Positions 19,654 to 26,394 of a DNA stretch of 32,073 bases are shown piece by piece; the first letter of the stretch is position 1; every line of letters begins with the position of its first letter. The stretch covers positions 1 through 32,073 of IMG/VR virus record IMGVR_UViG_3300025030_000317; one strand, given 5' to 3'. The notes under the pieces were generated by a model. The model was not told the DNA's origin and made no database searches. It saw only the letters and a program-made list of their open reading frames with translations. The translations under genes and the position numbers were made by a program. Origin of the DNA: a virus.

Positions 19654-19911
19654 TTATAATTTTCCGACCTTTATCCCCTCCCCTAGCTGACTTTGTAAAA
19701 TAAAATGATTATGTTTTATCAAATTCTCTTTCGCTTCCAATGGCTGTAAATTTGCCAAACTCCAACAATTTTTAAACGCTTGTTCTTCCCTTGTTTGATA
19801 ACTTCCCCAATATCCCGCAAATGTTTTTCCGACTTCTTCTTTTATTCTATCAATCAGTTCTGAAATTGTTGGGTTTTCTTTTCCACTTTTTTTATTGTTT
19901 ATTTTTTTCAT
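19654..19911 (-). CDS. Chimeric ORF: 184-aa family fragment fused to HNH C-terminus, 85 aa
   Basis: Residues 1-35 (KKSGKENPTISELIDRI, then KEEVGKTFAGY) resemble residues 99-123 of the neighbouring 184-aa protein. Residues from YQTREEQAFKNCWSLANLQP to the end are the C-terminal part of the HNH enzyme, from a 116-bp exact repeat. The catalytic HNH histidines are absent, so no nuclease is expected. The join falls at the word TTTGATAA, which is present in both parents (19395 region and 17940 region). It is open and starts with ATG, so it may be expressed, but it is better viewed as a recombination scar. Confidence 0.7.
   Translation of the reverse strand: MKKINNKKSGKENPTISELIDRIKEEVGKTFAGYWGSYQTREEQAFKNCWSLANLQPLEAKENLIKHNHFILQSQLGEGIKVGKL
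19686..19801. repeat. 116-bp exact direct repeat, copy B
   Basis: It is the second copy of 17831-17946, 1855 bases away, in the same orientation. The total identity means a recent event. Confidence 0.9.
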
Positions 19912-19920
19912 ATTTTTAAT

Positions 19921-20391
19921 TTATAATGTCGGTTCTTCTTCTAATTTGGGATATTCGTAATTAGCTTTGTCTTCTTTTATTAAACTTGGGAATTTCCATT
20001 CTTCGGGATTGGGTATCGCAATTTCACACCACGCCGATATTTTGTCCATATAATCTCCAAAATCTTTTTTGTCTAAATTGCTAGTTGTGGCTGGCAGTTT
20101 ATATTCTTGTCCTTTAACTGAAATAAATCTAGGAGGCAAGAATTTTCTTTTGGCTATTTCGTGTATATCTTCCGCCAAATTACCTGTTTCGTCTTCAATA
20201 AGATTAAGATACGCCCAATAATAAGCATTTTGTTGAAGCGACCTTTTGTATTTTTTTTCTTCAATGGTCAAAATGCAATCTTTATCGGCGAGTTTATAAG
20301 TAAGATAATTTTCAAATTCCTCACGGTTTTTAATTACCAATTCCCCCTCGTTGGTTATTTTAACTTGAAATGTTTTTATGAATTTAGACAT
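19921..20391 (-). CDS. ninB-like: NinB-like recombination protein, 156 aa
   Basis: The core KRSLQQNAYYWAYLNLIEDE, with AEDIHEIAKRKFLPPRF and later TSNLDKKDFGDYMDKISAWCE and IPNPEEW, follows the pattern of lambda NinB/Orf family proteins (RS.xQNxxYW...eeiH...STxxLxxkeFxxYxexI...PxPee). These bind single-stranded DNA and help load recombinase. The gene overlaps the NinG-like gene by 8 bases, the same neighbour relation as in lambda nin regions. Confidence 0.6.
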   Translation of the reverse strand: MSKFIKTFQVKITNEGELVIKNREEFENYLTYKLADKDCILTIEEKKYKRSLQQNAYYWAYLNLIEDETGNLAEDIHEIAKRKFLPPRFISVKGQEYKLPATTSNLDKKDFGDYMDKISAWCEIAIPNPEEWKFPSLIKEDKANYEYPKLEEEPTL

Positions 20392-20743
20392 TTGAGTAAG
20401 TTTTTTTAAGATATATCATCATCAATTTGTCATCTCTTTTGCAGTAAAAATTCGCTCTTAATTTTAATGCGTCAAATTTCTTCTTTCCTAACTTTTCAAA
20501 CTTATAATCTCGGTATTCATTCGGGTTCTCCTCAAATTTCTGATGGCAATAATCCAGTATATCGCAATTATCCTCGTCAAATCTCACATTCTCATTTCTT
20601 CGGCCATAGAAGTGAGAAACTGATAATCCTTTGCCTTCGGGATAAAATGTTCCGCATTTTTCACATCTGTATCCTCTTTTTTTACGGAGGGCTTTGGAAA
20701 AATAAGCGTCTGTTGCCCTGATTTTGATTTTTCCCCAGCTCAT
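20384..20743 (-). CDS. ninG-like: NinG-like HNH endonuclease, 119 aa
   Basis: With the ATG at 20743, residues 9-20 (RATDAYFSKALR) lead to a CEKCG knuckle (27-31), then SVSHFYGRR (His 44, Arg 48-49), a ED-N turn, CH at 66-67 and a helical end (FEKLGKKKFDALKLRANFYCKRD). This is the layout of the lambda NinG (Rap) family of Holliday-junction nucleases. The frame is open 18 codons further into the upstream gene, but that start would overlap it. The start here is 5 bases after the upstream stop. Confidence 0.75.
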   Translation of the reverse strand: MSWGKIKIRATDAYFSKALRKKRGYRCEKCGTFYPEGKGLSVSHFYGRRNENVRFDEDNCDILDYCHQKFEENPNEYRDYKFEKLGKKKFDALKLRANFYCKRDDKLMMIYLKKTYSNV

Positions 20744-20747
20744 TTTT

Positions 20748-21317
20748 TTAAAAAGGCGGTTTATCGTTTTTAAAATCTTCGGCATTTTGCTTGTCATATT
20801 CTATCACTTTTTCGTCTTCTGCTTTGGTGGTCAAAGCATATTTTACATTATCGTTTTTATGACGCAAGAAATTCGGACAATAGGGATTGCCTGTTTTGGC
20901 CGAGATTATTCCTTCCGAACCGCAGGCCGAACAGAACGAGCCAGACTTTTCTTTGCCTTTTGAGCCGGTGGCTTTGTTTATCTCGTCCACACTTGCCACG
21001 CTGTCTATCACGCCAATACCCATAAGAGCCAATGCCCGGCCGACCGCGCTTGTTTCTGCGTTTTCCAGCGCCGAAGTTTTATTCACCATTCCATCTCCGA
21101 TTGTCGCTTGCGAATATCCGGTGAATTTTCTGCCGGCCAGTCCTTCGGGATAAACTGTCGCCTTGATGATGATGTGGTCGCTTTCGGGCGAGGTTACAAG
21201 CTCTGTGCCAATGCAACCGTCTTTATAATTCTCGTTGAAGAATATGATGCGGTGCGATACTTGGACATATTCCCTACCCTTAATCAGAATTGCTTTGCTT
21301 TTTAAATTTTTATCCAT
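20748..21317 (-). CDS. Single-strand annealing protein, Rad52/ERF-like, 189 aa
   Basis: The motif MVNKTSALENAETSAVGRALALMGIG (about residues 76-101), followed by ASVDEINKA, is the conserved signature of phage annealing proteins of the Rad52/DdrA/ERF-like group. A zinc knuckle follows (CSACGSEG...CPNF). The C-terminus is acidic and ends NDKPPF, much like the protein-docking tip of SSB (DDIPF). With NinB- and NinG-like genes directly downstream, it completes a recombination set. The exact family is not certain without a profile search. Confidence 0.65.
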   Translation of the reverse strand: MDKNLKSKAILIKGREYVQVSHRIIFFNENYKDGCIGTELVTSPESDHIIIKATVYPEGLAGRKFTGYSQATIGDGMVNKTSALENAETSAVGRALALMGIGVIDSVASVDEINKATGSKGKEKSGSFCSACGSEGIISAKTGNPYCPNFLRHKNDNVKYALTTKAEDEKVIEYDKQNAEDFKNDKPPF

Positions 21318-21391
21318 ATGTTTTTTTATTCGGGGATAGATTAAGCAGGACTGCGTAATCTTTCCCCCGAATGTCCTCCTTAATTGATAAT

Positions 21392-21601
21392 CTACTTGCT
21401 GTCTTCCATTGCATCTTCGTCTTTCTCTTTTTGATATTCCTCGTCGGCTCTATCACCAATTTCAGCGTTCTCTATGTTGAATAAGATGTCGTTGACAATA
21501 TCTTCGTTAATTATCAATCCTTTCTGTTTCTCTTTAAGTAAAGAAAGCTGGATGTCTCGTATGGTGTTGATTATAATCAACTTTTTTATTTCTTTATCCA
21601 T
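21392..21601 (-). CDS. Unknown acidic helical protein, 69 aa
   Basis: It is two helices (EIKKLIIINTIRDIQLSLLKEKQ, then EDIVNDILFNIENAEIG) with an acidic tail (EEYQKEKDEDAMEDSK). No known domain is visible. A small gap separates it from the annealing protein. Confidence 0.5.
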   Translation of the reverse strand: MDKEIKKLIIINTIRDIQLSLLKEKQKGLIINEDIVNDILFNIENAEIGDRADEEYQKEKDEDAMEDSK

Positions 21602-21605
21602 AAAT

Positions 21606-21773
21606 TTAAAAACATTTTATGTTAAAAAATAATGGGCAAAAATCGTATGTTGCGACCGACCATATCGCAACAGATAAAGCATACATTCCGATAATCGCCA
21701 CTAGACTGTATAAGACGAATTTTATTTTTTTGTTTCGGCGTTCGGCGTAAAAACATTTTAAAGCGTAGTTCAT
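21606..21773 (-). CDS. Tiny membrane protein, 55 aa
   Basis: A basic N-terminus (YALKCFYAERRNKKIK) is followed by a hydrophobic helix (FVLYSLVAIIGMYALSVAIW), so it is single-pass with a cytoplasmic N-terminus. The ATG follows AATTTT and lies 4 bases after the stop of the 59-aa gene. The same gene order and spacing occur in the plus-strand copy at 12551-12869. Confidence 0.6.
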   Translation of the reverse strand: MNYALKCFYAERRNKKIKFVLYSLVAIIGMYALSVAIWSVATYDFCPLFFNIKCF

Positions 21774-21777
21774 AAAA

Positions 21778-21957
21778 TTATTTAATTAAATCCTCTATTA
21801 AATCCATTATGTCCGAAACCTCAAACTTCGCTAGATAATTTTGTTTGCAAAACAAACCTTTGTGTAAGCCTGTTCTGTTGTCTGCTTGCACTGTCCAAAT
21901 TAGACCTGACAATTTTTTCTCTATTTTTTTAACTAACTTTTCTTTTTCTTTTTTCAT
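21778..21957 (-). CDS. Small protein, paralogue of the 58-aa plus-strand gene, 59 aa
   Basis: It starts MKKEKEKLVKKIEKKLSGLI and ends in an SDIMDLIEDLIK helix. Over 30 residues match the 58-aa product of 12551-12727, including IEKKLSGLI, TVQAD and NYLAKFEVSDIMDL. The ATG follows AATTTT. It is coupled to the membrane protein gene downstream. No domain is recognised, but conservation across the two loci marks it as functional. Confidence 0.75.
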   Translation of the reverse strand: MKKEKEKLVKKIEKKLSGLIWTVQADNRTGLHKGLFCKQNYLAKFEVSDIMDLIEDLIK

Positions 21958-21961
21958 AAAA

Positions 21962-22468
21962 TTATTTTACTAAGTCGTTAATGTCAATTCCTTTTTTTCT
22001 TTCTTCCTCGGTAATTTCACAATCGTCTAGGTTGCCTCTGATGTTGGAGAGGTCGCCTGTGAGTTTGGAGATGTTACCTGTGAGGTTGGGAGAGATGTCG
22101 CCTGTGAGATAGGAGATGTTACCTGTGAGGTTGGAGATGTTACCTGTGAGGTTGGAGATGTTACCTGTGAGGTTGGGAGAGATGTTACCTGTGAGATTGG
22201 AGATGTCGCCTGTGAGATAGGAGATGTTACCTGTGAGGTTGGAGATGTTACCTCTGATGTTGGAGATGTCGCCTGTGAGATAGGAGATGTTACCTGTGAG
22301 ATTGGAGATGTTACCTCTGATGTTGGAGATGTTACCTGTGAGGTTGGGAGAGATGTTACCTGTGAGGTTGGGCGGATATGTCTTTCTGTCATTTCTGTCA
22401 ATGACAATTTTTATATTATCTTTGAAATAATATAATTCGTTATTTATTTTTGTTAGATTTTTTTTCAT
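21962..22468 (-). CDS. Heptad-repeat solenoid protein, 168 aa
   Basis: After a 32-residue head (KKNLTKINNELYYFKDNIKI), 16 units of NLTGNIS, YLTGDIS or NIRGNIS (some with an extra Pro) fill residues 33-147, and then LDDCEITEEERKKGIDINDLVK. The pattern of small polar and hydrophobic positions suggests a beta-helix solenoid. Phage proteins with similar 'SGDxSxIxG' repeats and the same kind of C-terminal tail occur, but their function is unknown. The ATG follows AATTTT. The array also leaves a second frame open, a by-product of the repeat. Confidence 0.75.
   Translation of the reverse strand: MKKNLTKINNELYYFKDNIKIVIDRNDRKTYPPNLTGNISPNLTGNISNIRGNISNLTGNISYLTGDISNIRGNISNLTGNISYLTGDISNLTGNISPNLTGNISNLTGNISNLTGNISYLTGDISPNLTGNISKLTGDLSNIRGNLDDCEITEEERKKGIDINDLVK
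22030..22371. repeat. 21-bp tandem repeat array inside the solenoid gene
   Basis: About 16 units of GTTACCTGTGAGGTTGGAGAT and close variants (some 24 bases long) in direct tandem. The in-frame unit is 7 codons. Arrays like this often change copy number by slippage. Confidence 0.85.
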
Positions 22469-22501
22469 AAAATTATTTTAATTATTTTTTAACACGACCT
22501 A

Positions 22502-22580
22502 TAATTGAGCGACCAGACTTTCCCTCCGCCTTTGCCTATTTAGACTGTGTCTTGGTTCGGCTCCGGCTTACGGGAGGAAG
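22502..22580. other. Possible structured region, no gene
   Basis: A stem of about 13 pairs with one mismatch and one wobble can form between GACTTTCCCTCCG and CGGGAGGAAGTC, with inner pairs AGAC/GTCT. It separates the solenoid gene from the KGG-type gene. I could not fold it as a tRNA. Confidence 0.3.
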
Positions 22581-22637
22581 TCCAGTTTTTCAATCTTGGT
22601 TTAAGTATAATCTTATCTGCCACGATGTCAAGGAAAG

Positions 22638-22646
22638 TTATACACA
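22638..22646 (+). promoter_or_regulatory. DnaA-box-like word TTATACACA
   Basis: It is an exact match to the TTATNCACA consensus. It is single and far from the initiator gene, so it may be fortuitous. Confidence 0.3.
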
Positions 22647-22666
22647 GAACATCAAAACAACACGAA

Positions 22667-22831
22667 TTATATCTTTTTGTCAATTTTTAATCTTTCTCTT
22701 TTTTTCTTCTCTCTGACCATTACAGCGTGCTTTCCAATTTCGCTTAATCTTTTTTTGGTTAAGTTTCTAGCTCGGGCATATCCGCCTTTTTTGCCATTCT
22801 CGGATAAAAACTTTTTTATTGCGTTATTCAT
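22667..22831 (-). CDS. Small basic GGxARARNL protein, 54 aa
   Basis: The ATG at 22831 (MNNAIKKFLSENGKKGGYAR) is chosen over an in-frame TTG further up. The motif KKGGYARARNLTKKRLSEIGKHAV matches the 48-aa protein at 14629-14775. The C-terminus is a Lys/Arg-rich helix. Nucleic-acid binding is likely. It has its own promoter (22840-22867). Confidence 0.7.
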   Translation of the reverse strand: MNNAIKKFLSENGKKGGYARARNLTKKRLSEIGKHAVMVREKKKRERLKIDKKI

Positions 22832-22839
22832 ATTTTTAT

Positions 22840-22867
22840 ATCTTAACAAGTAGGTTTATTTTGTCAA
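22840..22867 (-). promoter_or_regulatory. Promoter TTGACA-16-TAAGAT with extended TG
   Basis: On the minus strand TTGACA (22862-22867) and TAAGAT (22840-22845) with TG one base before the -10 (TGTTAAGAT). It is immediately upstream of the 54-aa basic protein gene. Confidence 0.6.
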
Positions 22868-22891
22868 ATTATTTTATTATCTTTTAAAGTT

Positions 22892-23716
22892 TCATAAATT
22901 GCTTTCAAAAAAAGCTTTTGCAAATCTGGCCGGGGTTATACTTCTCCTTGCTTGCCTGTCCCAACATCCGAATGCTTCCGAATGAATATCTTTACTTGCC
23001 AACATATCAAATTTTATTAAATCTTTTTCCGCCCAAATAGAGGGAGGTTTCCCTCTATTTGTAGAATTTCCCATGGTGTGAAGATAACTGTTTGTCTTTG
23101 CTTTTGCTTTTGCTTCTTCCGTCATTGGTATTGGATTTTTAGTTGGTTCATTGAAATTACCCCATAGTGCCGTTCGCTTTTGATAACCGTCGCCAAACTC
23201 CCACGGGTCAAAAATAAAGGCGGGTTTGCCGAGAAAATTTTTTAGAAATCCAAAATATGGATTTTCCAAAACCCAGAATTTTAAAGGCAATGTTTTTTTC
23301 GTCGTGTCTTGTTTAATTTCCAGGCACGACCAAATAATATCAAGACAAGTTCTGACACATTCCATACCTTCTTTTAAATCTCTTGGCTTCTTTGCGTTGG
23401 TTCGGGCGAAAGAAAACATTGTGCAAGGCGGCGCGGCCAGAATACCATAAACATTTTGTTTTGCGATTATAAGAGGCGCTATATCCGAATGTCCATTTCC
23501 GTTAGGTGAACAAAATGTCAATCTATCGTCCTCAATTCTCGTAAGATTTATATCGTAATAAGGCAAGGTGATGGAAATAACATTATAGCCAGCTTCAACA
23601 TAGGGTTTTTCCCAAGATCCCGTTCCAGAACAAAGACTTAAAATTGTTTTATCTTTATTGCTTTTATCCATTATAATCTTATCTTTGTTTTCCATAATAA
23701 TTTTTGGTATTTTCAT
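22892..23716 (-). CDS. DNA cytosine-C5 methyltransferase, 274 aa
   Basis: The motifs in order are LSLCSGTGSW (26-35, cofactor loop), AAPPCTMFS (95-103, with catalytic Cys 98), FWVLENPYF (147-155, ENP variant of the ENV motif) and GYQKRTALWG (177-186, RxR-like). The core is short (274 aa) and the target-recognition part is small, as in many phage enzymes. It probably protects phage DNA from host restriction. There are no obvious restriction nuclease genes next to it. It overlaps the next gene by 4 bases. Alternative in-frame ATGs exist at residues 8 and 16. Confidence 0.88.
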   Translation of the reverse strand: MKIPKIIMENKDKIIMDKSNKDKTILSLCSGTGSWEKPYVEAGYNVISITLPYYDINLTRIEDDRLTFCSPNGNGHSDIAPLIIAKQNVYGILAAPPCTMFSFARTNAKKPRDLKEGMECVRTCLDIIWSCLEIKQDTTKKTLPLKFWVLENPYFGFLKNFLGKPAFIFDPWEFGDGYQKRTALWGNFNEPTKNPIPMTEEAKAKAKTNSYLHTMGNSTNRGKPPSIWAEKDLIKFDMLASKDIHSEAFGCWDRQARRSITPARFAKAFFESNL

Positions 23717-23970
23717 TTTAAAAATTCACACACTAATAATGAATGAGAAGCATCGCCGAATTTCCGACAAACTTCGGGACGCATTTCATAAATTGAACAT
23801 TTGTGATTTTCGTCCAAGAAACCGCAAACTAAATTATCATCGCAAGCGATAAAAAAATCGTCAAAATCTTTCACTTCGCATTTTCGGGCAAAAGAAAATC
23901 TTTTAAAGGGTCTTGGCAGAGGCACCGCCCCGCAACATTCTGCCTTGCATTTTTGGATATCACAATTCAT
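23713..23970 (-). CDS. YkgJ-type Cys-rich metal-binding protein, 85 aa
   Basis: The Cys pattern C-x4-C-x3-CC near the N-terminus (CDIQKCKAECC) and the later LVCGFLDENHKCSIYEMRPEVCRKFG match the CxxxCxxCC family (YkgJ), thought to bind zinc or an iron-sulfur centre. Function is unknown in general. The gene is coupled to the methyltransferase by a 4-base overlap. Confidence 0.75.
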   Translation of the reverse strand: MNCDIQKCKAECCGAVPLPRPFKRFSFARKCEVKDFDDFFIACDDNLVCGFLDENHKCSIYEMRPEVCRKFGDASHSLLVCEFLK

Positions 23971-23982
23971 ATTTTTATAAAT

Positions 23983-24108
23983 TTAATAATCAATCCTAAA
24001 AATTTCTTCTTCCACTAAATCTATTTCCTCTTTGATTTTATCTTCTTCCGCCGGAGTTTTGGCTTGGCGGAGTTTTTTGATAAGCTCTTGTTGTTTTTCT
24101 TTTAACAT
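23983..24108 (-). CDS. Short coiled-coil protein, 41 aa
   Basis: The frame begins MLKEKQQELIKKLRQAKTPA and runs as one charged helix ending EEEIFRIDY. Its ATG overlaps the end of the 142-aa gene and follows AATTTT. There is no known domain. The regular reading and start context support it. Confidence 0.5.
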   Translation of the reverse strand: MLKEKQQELIKKLRQAKTPAEEDKIKEEIDLVEEEIFRIDY

Positions 24109-24530
24109 AAAATTCTTTTATAAAAAATTCTAATAAACCAATCCCACCCATAATCTTTGATATTTCTAATATCGGCCGGCAATATCCAATTTTCAATCGG
24201 CATAGCGTTTTTTTTCAAGTCATCTTTTATTTCTTTTTCAATTTTTTCCAAAAGAATAATTTTATCAATGTTTCTTTTTTCAAAACAATTTCCTGATTTT
24301 CTGGCATTATTATCTTCGCATAATAATTTTTCTTTCAATTTTGGAATTTTTAGTAAAACTTCATTCAAAATTTTTCTTATTTTCCCTGTCATTATCGCTG
24401 GCGTGATTTTATGTTTCAAAAAAGATTTAGTTGATTGCCATTCTTTTCCCACTTTTTCGTATTCTTTTTCCAAACCCAAAGAAATTAAAAAATCTTCATT
24501 GCCTGCAAAAATTTCAAAATAATTTTTCAT
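24102..24530 (-). CDS. Unknown protein, 142 aa
   Basis: An alpha-helical protein with a basic middle (SFLKHKITPAIMTGKIRKILNEVLLKIPKLKEKLL) and an aromatic end (DYGWDWFIRIFYKRILC). It is directly downstream of the helicase, overlapping its stop by 4 bases, so it may be a helicase accessory or loader-like factor. That is inference from position only. Confidence 0.55.
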   Translation of the reverse strand: MKNYFEIFAGNEDFLISLGLEKEYEKVGKEWQSTKSFLKHKITPAIMTGKIRKILNEVLLKIPKLKEKLLCEDNNARKSGNCFEKRNIDKIILLEKIEKEIKDDLKKNAMPIENWILPADIRNIKDYGWDWFIRIFYKRILC

Positions 24531-25384
24531 ATATTTCCAAATTCATTGCTAATTTTGTCTAATTCCAATTCCTGTAAAAAATGATTTTGGTGGTTCATAA
24601 ACCAAGTTCCCATTTTCCCTTCTCGGCGATTTTTCCAAATTCTTACTTTCGCCCAAGTATCGTCTTCCACTAATTCTTCCATTCTATTTCTTTTAATATC
24701 GCTTCCGTTCGGCACCCTCCATACTCCCATCACCACATCAGCTAAACGGCTAATCATTCCACTATCTCGTATGTCCTGCATTTGCGGTTCTTTGTTGTCG
24801 TCTCGGTCTTTATTGTGAGCGACAAGGAAAATAACCAATCCGTAATCAATCGCTAATTTTTTTATCTGGGCGACCACATCGCCAATTTCCAAAGACAAGT
24901 TTTTCATTTTTTCCATTGAAAAAATTTGGTGGAGATGGTCAATAAAAACAATTTCGGTATTATATTTCATTTTTGCCTCAATAATTCTTTCCATCAGCCA
25001 TTGGATATTATTCTCTGTGTTTTTTGACGGAAGATAAAAAAGAGGCAACTTCCCTTTTTGTTGAATTTTGTGCAAAAACTGTCGGGGGGGGACTTCCATT
25101 GTGAACCATACTGAATTTATCTCTTTATTCGCCATATTTTGCGTGATGCTCATAAGTAAGGTTGTTTTTCCCCCACCTGTCGGGCCGGTGGCGATTATAA
25201 GTTCGCCAGGCTCAATCCCATTAAGCAACCTATCCATACTTGGAATACCTGATCTGAATATCTTGCTTGGACTTTGATTTTCAAGTTTAGTTAGTTCCTC
25301 CGAAGAAACTATTTTATCTTCACCTTGATAAACCGAAAGTTTTTTTTCTAATTTAACTAAATCTATTCCTGTGGGCAATGACAT
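24527..25384 (-). CDS. dnaB-like: DnaB-like replicative helicase (RecA core), 285 aa
   Basis: The P-loop is GPTGGGKTTL (67-76), Walker B is IVFIDHLHQI (145-154), and the arginine/DNA-loop motif is DIRDSGMISRLADVVMGVWR. FTMEVPP and VAHNKDRD fit the H2/H3 motifs. The N-terminal DnaB domain is absent, as in several small phage helicases. It should unwind DNA as a ring at the fork. The start ATG follows AATTTT, and the initiator gene is directly upstream (4-base gap). A RecA/RadA-type recombinase is less likely given the DnaB H4-like motif. Confidence 0.83.
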   Translation of the reverse strand: MSLPTGIDLVKLEKKLSVYQGEDKIVSSEELTKLENQSPSKIFRSGIPSMDRLLNGIEPGELIIATGPTGGGKTTLLMSITQNMANKEINSVWFTMEVPPRQFLHKIQQKGKLPLFYLPSKNTENNIQWLMERIIEAKMKYNTEIVFIDHLHQIFSMEKMKNLSLEIGDVVAQIKKLAIDYGLVIFLVAHNKDRDDNKEPQMQDIRDSGMISRLADVVMGVWRVPNGSDIKRNRMEELVEDDTWAKVRIWKNRREGKMGTWFMNHQNHFLQELELDKISNEFGNI

Positions 25385-25388
25385 AAAA

Positions 25389-26195
25389 TTATTTATTTAC
25401 TTTCCACCGATTAAGGCGGTTGCTTGATAATGCTTGGGTTATTTGGATTAAGTCCTCGTCTTTTTTTGATTGATTAAACCAATCTTTAAAACTGTCTGAT
25501 ATATCTTTTTCGCTCATAACTTTTAAAGCCCTACACAAAAGAACATAGCCGGCTTTATTATACATAGGTCTGCATTTGATTTCTTTTTCAGCTATTTTTA
25601 TAAATTCATCTTGTAATCTTCCGGCAATTATATTTCTACCTTCTGTTTTTTTCTCTTTTATTTCTTCTTGTGTTTCGTAGTTTATCTTTTTCTCATAATC
25701 GTCTTCAAAGTTGTTTGGATTATATTTCATATTTTTTTTAATTTGTAAAAGAGATTTTACGTTAGTAAAATCATTCTTAAGATTAAGATTAAGATTAAGA
25801 TTAAGATTAAGATGCGATAGGGTATCCATACCGTATCCATACCCTATCGCAATTTGTAAAATTTCGTTGGGAATTAAGGATATTTCAGTTTCTATGCCTT
25901 TTTTAACAGTCGGACTCCTTTGATTTTGGTGTTTTAGAAAATTTATCAAAATAACCCATCCTTTTTTATAAAAAACTTTTGGTTCTAATCTTGGCAACAT
26001 TGACTTGTTTAATTCTTCTTTTTCTATGCCGGTTTCAAAAGACATTGTGCTTATGGGTAATTCATATATTCCACTAATGTTTGTATGTTCGTTAGTAAGA
26101 AGATAAATAAATACAAGTCTGTCTAATGGATTAAGTTTTTCTCTAACCCAACCATCGTTCCATAATCTTGTATTGATCATTCTTGTTTTGCTCAT
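25389..26195 (-). CDS. Replication initiator, lambda O/DnaD-like, 268 aa
   Basis: The ATG at 26195 (MSKTRMINTRLWNDGWV) begins a winged-helix part (LNPLDRLVFIYLLTNEHTNISGIYELPISTMSFETGI) typical of phage replication initiators. A low-complexity linker follows with LNLNLNLNLN from a hexanucleotide repeat. The C-terminal helical part (KAGYVLLCRALKVMSEKDISDSFKDWF) would contact the helicase. The gene precedes the DnaB-like gene with a 4-base gap. The middle of the gene contains iteron and palindrome structure, as in lambda O. Confidence 0.75.
   Translation of the reverse strand: MSKTRMINTRLWNDGWVREKLNPLDRLVFIYLLTNEHTNISGIYELPISTMSFETGIEKEELNKSMLPRLEPKVFYKKGWVILINFLKHQNQRSPTVKKGIETEISLIPNEILQIAIGYGYGMDTLSHLNLNLNLNLNLKNDFTNVKSLLQIKKNMKYNPNNFEDDYEKKINYETQEEIKEKKTEGRNIIAGRLQDEFIKIAEKEIKCRPMYNKAGYVLLCRALKVMSEKDISDSFKDWFNQSKKDEDLIQITQALSSNRLNRWKVNK
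25753..25850. other. Candidate replication origin inside the initiator gene
   Basis: The structure contains an 8-bp inverted repeat GATTTTAC/GTAAAATC (25753-25760 and 25765-25772), six exact TTAAGA units (25777-25812), a 12-bp inverted repeat GCGATAGGGTAT/ATACCCTATCGC (25814-25825 and 25839-25850) and within it two adjacent 11-bp GTATCCATACC repeats (25822-25843). Iterons next to an easily melted tract inside the initiator gene is the lambda-like arrangement. Confidence 0.55.
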
Positions 26196-26211
26196 ATTTT
26201 TAACAACCAAA

Positions 26212-26264
26212 AGGGAGAAGACGGCTGGAAAGGCTTTTCGCAAAACCTAAACCATCTTCTCCCT
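26212..26264 (-). terminator. Long stem-loop before the initiator gene
   Basis: AGGGAGAAGA (26212-26221) and TCTTCTCCCT (26255-26264) pair perfectly. Inside, GGTTTT-GCGA-AAAGCC forms a second stem with a GNRA-type loop. On the minus strand TTTT follows, about 15 bases before the initiator ATG. It may terminate the upstream message or regulate initiator expression. Confidence 0.55.
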
Positions 26265-26299
26265 GCTGATAATTATCTATTAAATTATTTACGAAAATT

Positions 26300-26357
26300 T
26301 TATCCATACACCTATTTTATACCTCTTTATTATATTTGCAAATATTTATGTGGATAA
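26300..26357. promoter_or_regulatory. DnaA box, palindrome and iteron word upstream of the initiator
   Basis: TATCCATAC at 26301-26309 repeats the iteron core. ATATTTGCAAATAT (26332-26345) is a perfect palindrome. TGTGGATAA (26349-26357) is an exact inverted DnaA box. Confidence 0.45.
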
Positions 26358-26394
26358 CTATACTTCAATCAGTTTCAAAACCGAAACAAAATTT

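Noticed and set aside
22030-22371. Tandem repeats as a CRISPR array
   Set aside because: Units of 21-24 bases follow one another without unique spacers and keep a reading frame, so they encode a repeat protein.
22027-22407. Second open frame of 126 aa across the repeat array (SQVTSPT units)
   Set aside because: It is open only because the array has period 21. It has no conserved head or tail and lies within the solenoid gene, which has a good start context.
22502-22580. tRNA in the gap after the solenoid gene
   Set aside because: The arms do not give a 7-base anticodon loop with flanking 5-bp stem or a TTC-type T-loop.
25777-25812. TTAAGA hexamers as telomere-like DNA
   Set aside because: They lie inside a coding frame (Leu-Asn repeat), far from any end. 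An origin melting tract is a better reading.
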